Source: Treponema sp. (GTDB lineage: Bacteria; Spirochaetota; Spirochaetia; Treponematales; Breznakiellaceae). From it: DNA of 38,904 nucleotides. Shown one piece after another: positions 8,110 through 14,404 of this stretch. The position numbers and the translations under genes were made by a program. The stretch lies in assembly GCA_031268385.1 (NCBI GenBank), contig JAIRXH010000183.1, forward strand, positions 1 through 38,904, read 5' to 3'. Within the stretch, counting starts at the first letter, position 1, and each line of letters begins with the position of its first letter. Below the pieces are notes generated by a model that was given only the letters and a program-made list of their open reading frames with translations, was not told the origin of the DNA and made no database searches.

Positions 8110-9615
8110 CTACTTCTTCCCCGAATACAGGGTAAACTCAAGTTTGTCCTGGCTCTGCTTGATAAGGTTGTACCAGCGGTTTTTCCGTTTGGTGATAAAA
8201 CCGCTCTTCCGGCCTATGGCCCTGAGCTTCTCGTAAATGGCCGCGCCGTTTTTCGCGGCAAGCCATGTCTTGTAGTAGTTTCCCTGAAAGATCTGCGCCG
8301 CCTGTTCCTCTATCTCCCTGTCCATGGACTCGATGTAGGAATTGAGAAGCAGTTCGTATTTGTCGGCGACCCCCTTCGCGTAATCAAGAATAAGCCTGTC
8401 GTACTGGGGAATCATCTCCATGATAAGGACAAGATCACGCAGAAAGCCTACCGCGGCAGGGTAATCCTCATCGTGCATGTAGGCCTTCGTGCCGTTATTG
8501 CACAGCAGAATAAACGAATCGTTGTTGATGGTTTTCATGCTGCGTACCGGAACAGGCGGCGTTACCGAAAAGGGCGGCATTTCGCGGGCGACTTTCGCAA
8601 TCAGATCCATGAGATCCGCGTAAATGCGCTGTTCCCACAGATTTTCCCTTATCGAACCAAAAAGACGGACCAGTTCATCGCTGAATTTTTCCTTGTATTT
8701 GTCCTCGCTCTTGAAGACCACCTCGCAGGTGGGAAGCTGAACGCCCTTGAATTCTATTATGCCGGTATCAAAAAAATAGAGCGTGGAATTTCTGGCAAGG
8801 ACGCCCCTCTCCTGGGCGTTTTCTTTTTGAAAGCTCATATACACCTGTCTGGAGATCATGATGCGGGATTCCTTTGGTGAAAGTTCATTTGCCCTTGTCT
8901 GCAGCCGGGCGCCTATATTAAGGAGGAAGCCCGAAAGGTAGCCTTCTTCGGTAATGATGAGGGGCACCGAGGTATTCCCCCCGGTAATTCCCGCGGAAAG
9001 TTTGAACACGGGCAGAATGGCCGCGTCTCCGCTCCGTTTGGTGGAAATGACCGGATCGGCCACCACATCGGTCTTGCCGAAATAATCCATGATGCACAGG
9101 GTCACGGTCAGGGCGTCGGTGGCGGAGGCGGAAACCACCACGATTTCATCGCCCCGTTCCCGCCTGCTGACGGACCCGCACTGCGTGGAAATACGCTGTA
9201 TTTCATTGTAAATGGCCCGGTCCAGCGTGTGCTGCATGGAAAGGTTTTTCCGGGATTCCTGGCAAAATTTGGTGTATCCGTGTATGTCCAGCATGCAGAT
9301 ATACAGGTTGGAAATGGTAAGATTCGGCTTGAGATCCCCCGCTTCGGGGAAATTTTTATCCGGAATTACCAGTTCCCACCAGAGTTTTCTGTGCGTTTTG
9401 GGGGTTATGACGGAAAAATAACTCCAGTTAAGCTTCTTGATAAGCTCGAAGATTCTCATGAGAACAGGATGGCTCCGCTTGTCCTTCAAAACCGGCGCGG
9501 CAAATGCCGTGAGCTGTGAAAAGGAACTTATCTCCCTGCCGACAACCCTGTCGTGCAGAAAGGAAAACAGCTCGTATTCCGAAACGGTTTCATTGTATTC
9601 ATTTATATCCTTCAC
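8110..9615 (-). CDS. Divergent class III cyclase-homology-domain protein
   Basis: The 501-residue product has no signal peptide or membrane segment. The N-terminal ~110 residues are unassigned. About 111–275 forms a cyclase homology domain: a metal Asp in CMLDIHGYTKF, a second in RERGDEIVVV, and LLNIGARLQTRA supplying Asn and Arg of the transition-state pair. The Lys normally before the GD motif is Arg, and the purine-selecting Asp is not evident, so substrate and activity are uncertain. The C-terminal ~220 residues are helical and unassigned. A GTG start (9613–9615) is chosen because AAAGGA lies five bases upstream; the overlapping ATG at 9615–9617 is followed at once by TGA. Confidence 0.75.
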   Translation of the reverse strand: MKDINEYNETVSEYELFSFLHDRVVGREISSFSQLTAFAAPVLKDKRSHPVLMRIFELIKKLNWSYFSVITPKTHRKLWWELVIPDKNFPEAGDLKPNLTISNLYICMLDIHGYTKFCQESRKNLSMQHTLDRAIYNEIQRISTQCGSVSRRERGDEIVVVSASATDALTVTLCIMDYFGKTDVVADPVISTKRSGDAAILPVFKLSAGITGGNTSVPLIITEEGYLSGFLLNIGARLQTRANELSPKESRIMISRQVYMSFQKENAQERGVLARNSTLYFFDTGIIEFKGVQLPTCEVVFKSEDKYKEKFSDELVRLFGSIRENLWEQRIYADLMDLIAKVAREMPPFSVTPPVPVRSMKTINNDSFILLCNNGTKAYMHDEDYPAAVGFLRDLVLIMEMIPQYDRLILDYAKGVADKYELLLNSYIESMDREIEEQAAQIFQGNYYKTWLAAKNGAAIYEKLRAIGRKSGFITKRKNRWYNLIKQSQDKLEFTLYSGKK

Positions 9616-9649
9616 ATGCGTCCTTTCCCTGTTATTTCGATATTATGTA

Positions 9650-9655
9650 ATTATA
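9650..9655 (-). promoter_or_regulatory. Consensus -10 box upstream of the cyclase-homology gene
   Basis: The minus strand reads TATAAT, a perfect -10, about 35 bases before the GTG start. The -35 region at the right distance (a T-rich TTTTTA) is poor. The 158-base gap to the divergent TPR gene is AT-rich and otherwise holds no gene I can support. Confidence 0.45.
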
Positions 9656-9773
9656 CTATACTATCAGCCTTATAAAAAAAACACCCATCCCGGAAACAAA
9701 AACCTGAAAAAAGACGGCTTTCCTATGGTTCAAAACCGCTTTTTGGATTATATTGTTATAGTAGGAGGGGATT

Positions 9774-10313
9774 GTGGAAACAGCTTCATTTCTTAACAAT
9801 TCCGGTATAGCGTTGACCGAGGCAAACCGGCCCAATGAGGCAATTCCCCTGTTCCGCAGGGCCCTTTTCATGGAACCGGAAAATCCTCTGCTATGGCTCA
9901 ACCTTGGCATAGCCCAGCAGCGGACCGGAGATTATGATGAGGCCCTGAACAGTTTTCAGCGGGCGGTTTTTATTGAGGACGACCTTGCCGATGCCTGGGT
10001 ATCCATGGGACTCATCTACTACGAACTTGAACGCTTTGAGCTGTCCGAGGAATGTTACCATTCGGCCCTCATCCGCAATGACAATTCGCCCAAAGTCTGG
10101 AACAATCTGGGAGTCCTGTACTTTACCGAGGGCAGCTTCGAGGAAGCCCGTCACTGTTTCGAGGAAGCGGTGAGCCTTTCTCCCCTTTACTACGATGCCC
10201 TGTACAATCTGCGGGATTCCTGCCGTGAACTGCAGGATTACCGCGCCGCGGCCGAATTCGAGCGTATCCTTTCCTGTTCTCAGGGCGCCTGCAGACGGGA
10301 CCGTTCGTTCTAG
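9774..10313 (+). CDS. Tetratricopeptide repeat protein
   Basis: The 179-residue product consists almost wholly of four or five tandem TPR units of 34 residues, with the expected small and aromatic positions (NNSGIALTEANRPNEAIPLF, LWLNLGIAQQRTGDYDEAL, WVSMGLIYYELERFELSEE, WNNLGVLYFTEGSFEEAR). It has no signal peptide and is presumably a cytoplasmic protein-interaction scaffold. The GTG start is supported by a strong AGGAGGGG four bases upstream. Its stop is four bases before the YmdB-like gene, so the two are co-translated or at least in one operon with the RseC-like gene. Confidence 0.88.
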   Translation: METASFLNNSGIALTEANRPNEAIPLFRRALFMEPENPLLWLNLGIAQQRTGDYDEALNSFQRAVFIEDDLADAWVSMGLIYYELERFELSEECYHSALIRNDNSPKVWNNLGVLYFTEGSFEEARHCFEEAVSLSPLYYDALYNLRDSCRELQDYRAAAEFERILSCSQGACRRDRSF

Positions 10314-10317
10314 CAAG

Positions 10318-11157
10318 ATGAAGATCCTCTATGTTGCCGAAACGGTCGGAAAGGCGGGGGTTTACGCCTTCAAGAAGGGTATTGCCGAACTCAAAAAAAC
10401 CAGGCAGTTTGATTTTGTTATTCTGTGCGCCGACGGCGTCACCGGGGGAAACGGCCTTGGACGCAATCACGCCGCCTATCTCCGCAAGCTGGGGGCAGGC
10501 GTGCTTACCACCGGGGAATGCTGTTTCTACAAGAAGGATCTGACCGAAAATCTGGAAAAAATTCCCTATGTGCTCAGGCCGGAAAACCTCAACCCCGAAG
10601 CTCCCGGTTACGGGGCGCGGGTGTTCAGGGCCGGCGGCGAAAAGGTAGGGGTCACGGTTCTTCTGGGCCAGAGCGGTTTTACCCGCATTCACGGCAACAG
10701 CCCCTTTTCCATGCTTCCCGCCCTTCTGGAACGGCTCCGGAGGGAAACTCCCTATGTTATCGTCGATTTTCATGCGGAAATGACCGCGGAAAAACAGACC
10801 CTTTTTTATGCCGCCGACGGGCTTTGTTCCGCGGTCATCGGTTCCCATACGCGGGTCCAGACCTCGGACGAGCGCATACTCAAGGGCGGCACGGCGGTCA
10901 TCACCGACGCGGGCCGTACCGGCAGCTCCCTTTCGGTGGGCGGCTGCGACGCCGAAGAGCGCATCCACGAGTACCTTTCGGGCATTCCCGACTGGACCCG
11001 CGAAACCTGGGCGGAACCGGAACTGCAGGGCGTCTTCATCGACATTGACGGCGGCGGCAAAGCGCGCTCCATTGAGCGGATAAAGCTGCCGGTCGCCTCT
11101 CCCCCGGTAGAAGGAAAAGTGGAAGATTCAGGCGAAGCGGACGCCGGGGCGGAATGA
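10318..11157 (+). CDS. YmdB-family metallophosphoesterase-like protein with altered metal site
   Basis: The 279-residue product aligns by eye over its length with the YmdB/TIGR00282 cyclic-nucleotide phosphodiesterase family: MKILYVAETVG start, GVTGGNGLG, RPENLNPEAPGYG, IVDFHAEMTAEKQ and GSHTRVQTSDERIL. Several usual metal ligands differ. The family's Asp8 is Glu8, Glu39-Asn40 is Asp39-Gly40, Asn67-His68 is Glu67-Cys68 (TGECCFY), and the second His of GTHTHVQ is Arg179. His152 and His177 remain. It may bind metal differently or have lost catalysis. I place the start at ATG 10318, just after the TPR stop, rather than at an in-frame codon 123 bases earlier inside that gene. A Gly/Glu-rich tail ends the protein. 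Confidence 0.85.
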   Translation: MKILYVAETVGKAGVYAFKKGIAELKKTRQFDFVILCADGVTGGNGLGRNHAAYLRKLGAGVLTTGECCFYKKDLTENLEKIPYVLRPENLNPEAPGYGARVFRAGGEKVGVTVLLGQSGFTRIHGNSPFSMLPALLERLRRETPYVIVDFHAEMTAEKQTLFYAADGLCSAVIGSHTRVQTSDERILKGGTAVITDAGRTGSSLSVGGCDAEERIHEYLSGIPDWTRETWAEPELQGVFIDIDGGGKARSIERIKLPVASPPVEGKVEDSGEADAGAE

Positions 11158-11158
11158 C

Positions 11159-11551
11159 ATGAGGGGCCGCGTTCACTCGATAAAGGGAAAGACCGTCTTC
11201 ATAATCCCGGAAAACGCCGCCTGTTTCGGTTGCATGAACGGGAGATGCGGGAAACGCCTGGTCCTCATCGGCGCCGAAAACCGTGAAAACCTCTCCCTTG
11301 CCCCCGGCCGTATCGTGGAAACGGACACACATCCGGGCGCGGTCCTGGCCCAGGGCGTCTTTGCCCTGCTGCCGCCCGCGGCGGGTTTTGCCGCGGGTTT
11401 TTTCATCATGGGGCTCCTTACCGCCGCCGGAATTGCGAAAGCGGCATGCGGGGTCCTCTTCATGCTGGCGTGCGGCTTCGCCTGTTTTCTCTTTCGCCGC
11501 CGCTTTCCGCCCCGGGAAAAAACCGTCGTAAGGCGCGTGTTGGCCAGTTAA
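11159..11551 (+). CDS. RseC/MucC-family (SoxR-reducing system) membrane protein
   Basis: The 130-residue product has the RseC layout: a short beta-rich N-terminus, a cysteine cluster CFGCMNGRCGK (Cys22, Cys25, Cys30), then two membrane segments (about 64–86 and 90–111) and a basic tail. In proteobacteria RseC modulates sigma-E and SoxR reduction; in spirochaetes its partner is unknown. It starts two bases after the upstream stop, making it the third gene of the TPR–phosphoesterase operon. The three-cysteine arrangement suggests metal or Fe–S binding, as proposed for the family. Confidence 0.75.
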   Translation: MRGRVHSIKGKTVFIIPENAACFGCMNGRCGKRLVLIGAENRENLSLAPGRIVETDTHPGAVLAQGVFALLPPAAGFAAGFFIMGLLTAAGIAKAACGVLFMLACGFACFLFRRRFPPREKTVVRRVLAS

Positions 11552-11572
11552 TCCCGCCCTGAAGGAAAACCC

Positions 11573-11601
11573 TTGTCCGTTTCATCTGCCATGGGTATAT
11601 T
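11573..11601 (+). promoter_or_regulatory. Sigma70-type promoter for the hsp20 gene
   Basis: TTGTCC (11573–11578) is separated by exactly 17 bases from TATATT (11596–11601). Transcription would begin near 11608, giving a leader of about 125 bases before the Hsp20 ATG. No CIRCE-like heat-shock operator is visible. Confidence 0.6.
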
Positions 11602-11690
11602 ATAGGCAGGGCGCGTAAAGACGCGCGTCCGGGGATCGCCCGTATGGGGATCCCGATTCCGCCGGGCCGTAACGGCCGGCGCACGCCGGA

Positions 11691-11726
11691 CTGCTTTTCG
11701 GAACCAAAGCCCCGGTGTGAAAGGAG
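11691..11726 (+). promoter_or_regulatory. Candidate RNA hairpin masking the hsp20 ribosome-binding site
   Basis: CTGCTTTTC (11691–11699) can pair with GAAAGGAG (11719–11726), which contains the Shine–Dalgarno sequence, giving eight pairs with one bulged G and one G·U. Proximal hairpins lie upstream in the same leader (for example GCCGGGCCGTAACGGCCGGC). A weak hairpin with a bulged G opposite the ribosome-binding site of a small heat-shock gene resembles ROSE-type thermometers, but the register differs from the classical motif, so this is a hypothesis. Confidence 0.35.
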
Positions 11727-11732
11727 CCTCTT

Positions 11733-12392
11733 ATGAAAGGCGCAAAAATGTATCCGGATCTGGGAACAATCTTTGACGAAATTTTCGAAGCCGCCCAAGA
11801 TTTCAAAAATGAACTGAACGACGAACTGAACCGCAATTTCAGCCGGTACGGAAACAGGTTCGGCGAAGGGGGCCCTTTTCCCCGGGGCGGCCCGTTCGGC
11901 AAGGGCTTTTTCGACGAAAACGCCGATTTCTACCCCAATTATTCCTACCCTCCCATGAATGTCTACATGACTGCCGACAGAACGCTGGTGTTTGAATTTG
12001 CCCTTGCGGGTTTCAACGAAAAGGACATCAGTCTTTCTTTCCAGGGCGACTACATGGTGTTTTCCGCCGTTATACCACGGAATTCCGAAACATCCCATGA
12101 CGCGGAAGAAATGGTCAGGATAGCGGAAAATGAAACGGGAGAAAATCACGATGAGACGGAAAACCGCCCCTGCGGGGATTCAGGCGGAGGGGAAAATGTA
12201 CGGTACTTCAAGCGGCGCCTCAAACTCAAGGACATTGAAAAGCAGAAGTACTTCGTCCCGCTGGACAAATACGCCCAGGAAAATGTCAGGGCCGTTTACA
12301 AAAACGGCATTCTTACAGTGTCGGTCCCCCCAAAGGATGAACCGGATCAGGGTGACGGCGTGAAGATCGAGATAATCAGGGAAGAGGCGTAA
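11733..12392 (+). CDS. Hsp20/alpha-crystallin small heat-shock protein with acidic insertion
   Basis: The 219-residue product is an ATP-independent holdase. An N-terminal arm (about 1–70) contains Phe/Gly-rich GGPFPRGGPFGKGFF. The alpha-crystallin domain runs from about 73 (PPMNVYMTADRTLVFEFAL) to the family signature NGILTVSVPP near 200. Between the strand ending FSAVIP and the one starting VRYFKRRLKL is an acidic insertion of about 35–40 residues (rich in Glu, Asp, Asn), placed where bacterial sHSPs have the dimer-swapping loop. AAGGAG lies six bases before the ATG. A palindromic repeat and the convergent dehydrogenase gene follow. Confidence 0.9.
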   Translation: MKGAKMYPDLGTIFDEIFEAAQDFKNELNDELNRNFSRYGNRFGEGGPFPRGGPFGKGFFDENADFYPNYSYPPMNVYMTADRTLVFEFALAGFNEKDISLSFQGDYMVFSAVIPRNSETSHDAEEMVRIAENETGENHDETENRPCGDSGGGENVRYFKRRLKLKDIEKQKYFVPLDKYAQENVRAVYKNGILTVSVPPKDEPDQGDGVKIEIIREEA

Positions 12393-12430
12393 AAAAAGGA
12401 CCCGCCGCCGGCGAGCCCTTTCCCCAAAAC

Positions 12431-12466
12431 AGCGCCGATTTATTTAAATTCAAATAAATCGGCGCT
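12431..12466. repeat. Type II palindromic repeat, copy 1
   Basis: AGCGCCGATTTATTT (12431–12445) and its exact complement (12452–12466) flank a six-base loop. It lies in the convergent gap between hsp20 and the dehydrogenase. Aligned without gaps to the copy at 29947–29980, differences in one arm are matched by complementary differences in the other. The minus strand reads GCTCCAGGGAAGCGCCG into this hairpin, the same junction seen at 25500–25520. On the minus strand GTTTTGG follows, so weak termination of the dehydrogenase transcript is possible. Confidence 0.85.
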
Positions 12467-12478
12467 TCCCTGGAGCCG

Positions 12479-13471
12479 CTACTGCCAGGGTTTGAGCATA
12501 ACCTTGCAGGTATCGCCGCCCATGAATTTTTCGAACGCTTCCTGTACACGGGAAAAGCCGAAAGTCTCGGTGATCAATTTGGGAACAAGAGGCGATCTCC
12601 TGAGAAGCGTGATCATTTCGGCGCGGTCATTCAGATTGCAGTGCCAGGAACCCATCAAGGTAAGGCCCTTGCGGATAAAATCCTCACTCGGGCGAATGGG
12701 AATTTCATTGTGATTTTCCCCGACGAACGAAATAATTCCCCCCGGCTCAACCGCGTCAATGCACAGGCGCTCGGCGGCCGCGTTTCCCGACGCGTCAATG
12801 GCCCGCGTAAGGCGCGCCGGCCGCGCCGCGTCGGCGATTCCGGCGCGGACGCCAGGATCGGCGGCGTCAAGCACAATGTCGGCGCCAAAAACATCCGCAG
12901 CCATCTTCCTGCGGAACGGTACGGTATCAAGGGCAATTACGCGGGCGCCCAGAAATTTGGCGATACAAACGGCGCCCATGCCCACGGGGCCAAGGCCCGT
13001 AACAAGAAGGGTGTCAAAGGCTTTCAGGTTCATCCTTTTGATCGAACTGAAAGCCGGCCCCAGCGCGCAGCAGGCCATGGCGCCCAGATCATAGGAAATG
13101 TCTTCCGGCAGAACGGTACACACAAAATCCTGCACCTTTACAAACTGCGCAAAATGCGTGGCAAAGGGCGGCTTGCCGGTACAGTAAATGTAATTCCCCG
13201 TAAGACACAGCTCACAGACGCCGCAGCCGGAAAGCGGATTCAATATAACGCGGTCGCCGTTTTTCAACAATGTGGAACCGGCGCTGTCAACAACAATACC
13301 GGAACCTTCGTGGCCGGCATTCCGTACAGGCGTGTCGCTCAGGAAGGCAGCCTTGTCGCTTCCACAGATTGGCGTTGACTCAATCCTGACAATAACCCAT
13401 TCTTTTTCGGGCGACGGATCGGGCACATCTTCCACATACGCTTTTTTGTTTCCCAGTACAAGACTTTTCAT
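12479..13471 (-). CDS. Zinc-dependent medium-chain dehydrogenase (sugar alcohol type)
   Basis: The 330-residue product has catalytic zinc ligands Cys36 (PICGSDK), His54 and Glu55 (AGHEGSG), a structural-zinc knuckle Cys83/86/89/97 (CGVCELC…C), and an NAD(P)-binding Rossmann motif GLGPVGMG near 160. It probably oxidises a polyol or sugar hydroxyl; the substrate cannot be read from sequence. I start it at ATG 13471, eight bases after GGAG; a GTG nine bases earlier overlaps that site. It lies last in the carbohydrate operon, downstream of the TIM-barrel isomerase, and probably feeds a mannoside-derived intermediate onward. Confidence 0.88.
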   Translation of the reverse strand: MKSLVLGNKKAYVEDVPDPSPEKEWVIVRIESTPICGSDKAAFLSDTPVRNAGHEGSGIVVDSAGSTLLKNGDRVILNPLSGCGVCELCLTGNYIYCTGKPPFATHFAQFVKVQDFVCTVLPEDISYDLGAMACCALGPAFSSIKRMNLKAFDTLLVTGLGPVGMGAVCIAKFLGARVIALDTVPFRRKMAADVFGADIVLDAADPGVRAGIADAARPARLTRAIDASGNAAAERLCIDAVEPGGIISFVGENHNEIPIRPSEDFIRKGLTLMGSWHCNLNDRAEMITLLRRSPLVPKLITETFGFSRVQEAFEKFMGGDTCKVMLKPWQ

Positions 13472-13510
13472 GACAGGCACTCCATGCTATTAAACTGCGC
13501 GTAGTATAAA

Positions 13511-14371
13511 TTACGCGTTTTTCGGCCACACGCTGTCCATGGCGGCCTTCGCGGCCTTGAGGGCGTCCTCAAAGGCCATGGTCTTGAAGGGGGCGTAAAA
13601 GGGTTCCACATATACAGGTCCGTCATACGCAAGATCAATGAGCCCCCGCATGAAATCGGCTATCTTGAGAACTCCCGTCGCGCCGGGCAGCTCACGGACA
13701 AGATCCCGCTGTTCACCGGCCGGAATGCCTTTGGGGGCATCGTTAATGTGAACCAGTACAATCTGCCTGTTTCCGGAAATTTTCTTGAAATCGGCGTATG
13801 TCTGTCCGGCCAAATCCCAATGCCAGACATCCATAAGAATACCCAGATTGGAAGTGCCAATATCGCCCATCAATTCCATTATCCCGTCAAGGTTGTGGAT
13901 GAATTCGTATTTCTTTCCCCTGCGTTCGGAAGGAGGCCCGACAAACTCAAGACCAAAGCGTATGCCGTTATCTTCCAGCACCTTTGCCGCTTCCCCGAGC
14001 CGTTTTTTGTGAAGCTCATAATTGGTTTTGTAATCGAGCGTGTCGCTCGCGGGGATAAGCCAGGTGATGCAGCGGTCGGCGCCGATCCCGCGGGCAAAGC
14101 CGCAACGGGCGGGAAGCATCTTCATGTCCGCGTCAAAGGCTTCACCGGATTCACGGAAATTGACCGGAAGGCTGAACCCGCCCGCCTTGAGGCCGTTTTT
14201 CTCCAAAAGCTCCTTCGCCCCTTCCGTGTTCGCGTGTCCGGGATCGGTTCCCGCTTCACGGGCAACATCAACAAAAATGCCGCCGTAACCGTACTTCACC
14301 GCAAGCGGAACATCTTCCTCAAGCGTCCTTCCTCCAAAACCCAAAAGACCCGATGAAAATCCCTTGTACAT
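13511..14371 (-). CDS. Sugar phosphate isomerase/epimerase-type TIM-barrel protein
   Basis: The 286-residue product fits the xylose-isomerase-like TIM-barrel (AP-endonuclease 2) superfamily. Candidate metal ligands are at expected strand ends: Glu142 (GLEFVGPP), Asp181 and His184 (LMDVWHWD), His208 (LVHIND) and Glu256 (YVEPF). Such enzymes isomerise or epimerise sugars and keto-sugars. ATG 14371 is chosen because AAGGAG lies five bases upstream; an in-frame codon 15 bases earlier lacks such a site. A hairpin, CGCGTA…TACGCG, covers its stop codon. Its place between beta-mannosidase and dehydrogenase suggests it acts on the released sugar or an oxidised derivative. Confidence 0.82.
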   Translation of the reverse strand: MYKGFSSGLLGFGGRTLEEDVPLAVKYGYGGIFVDVAREAGTDPGHANTEGAKELLEKNGLKAGGFSLPVNFRESGEAFDADMKMLPARCGFARGIGADRCITWLIPASDTLDYKTNYELHKKRLGEAAKVLEDNGIRFGLEFVGPPSERRGKKYEFIHNLDGIMELMGDIGTSNLGILMDVWHWDLAGQTYADFKKISGNRQIVLVHINDAPKGIPAGEQRDLVRELPGATGVLKIADFMRGLIDLAYDGPVYVEPFYAPFKTMAFEDALKAAKAAMDSVWPKNA

Positions 14372-14404
14372 AACCACTCCTTGCAATGTTGATTAATCCC
14401 CGTG

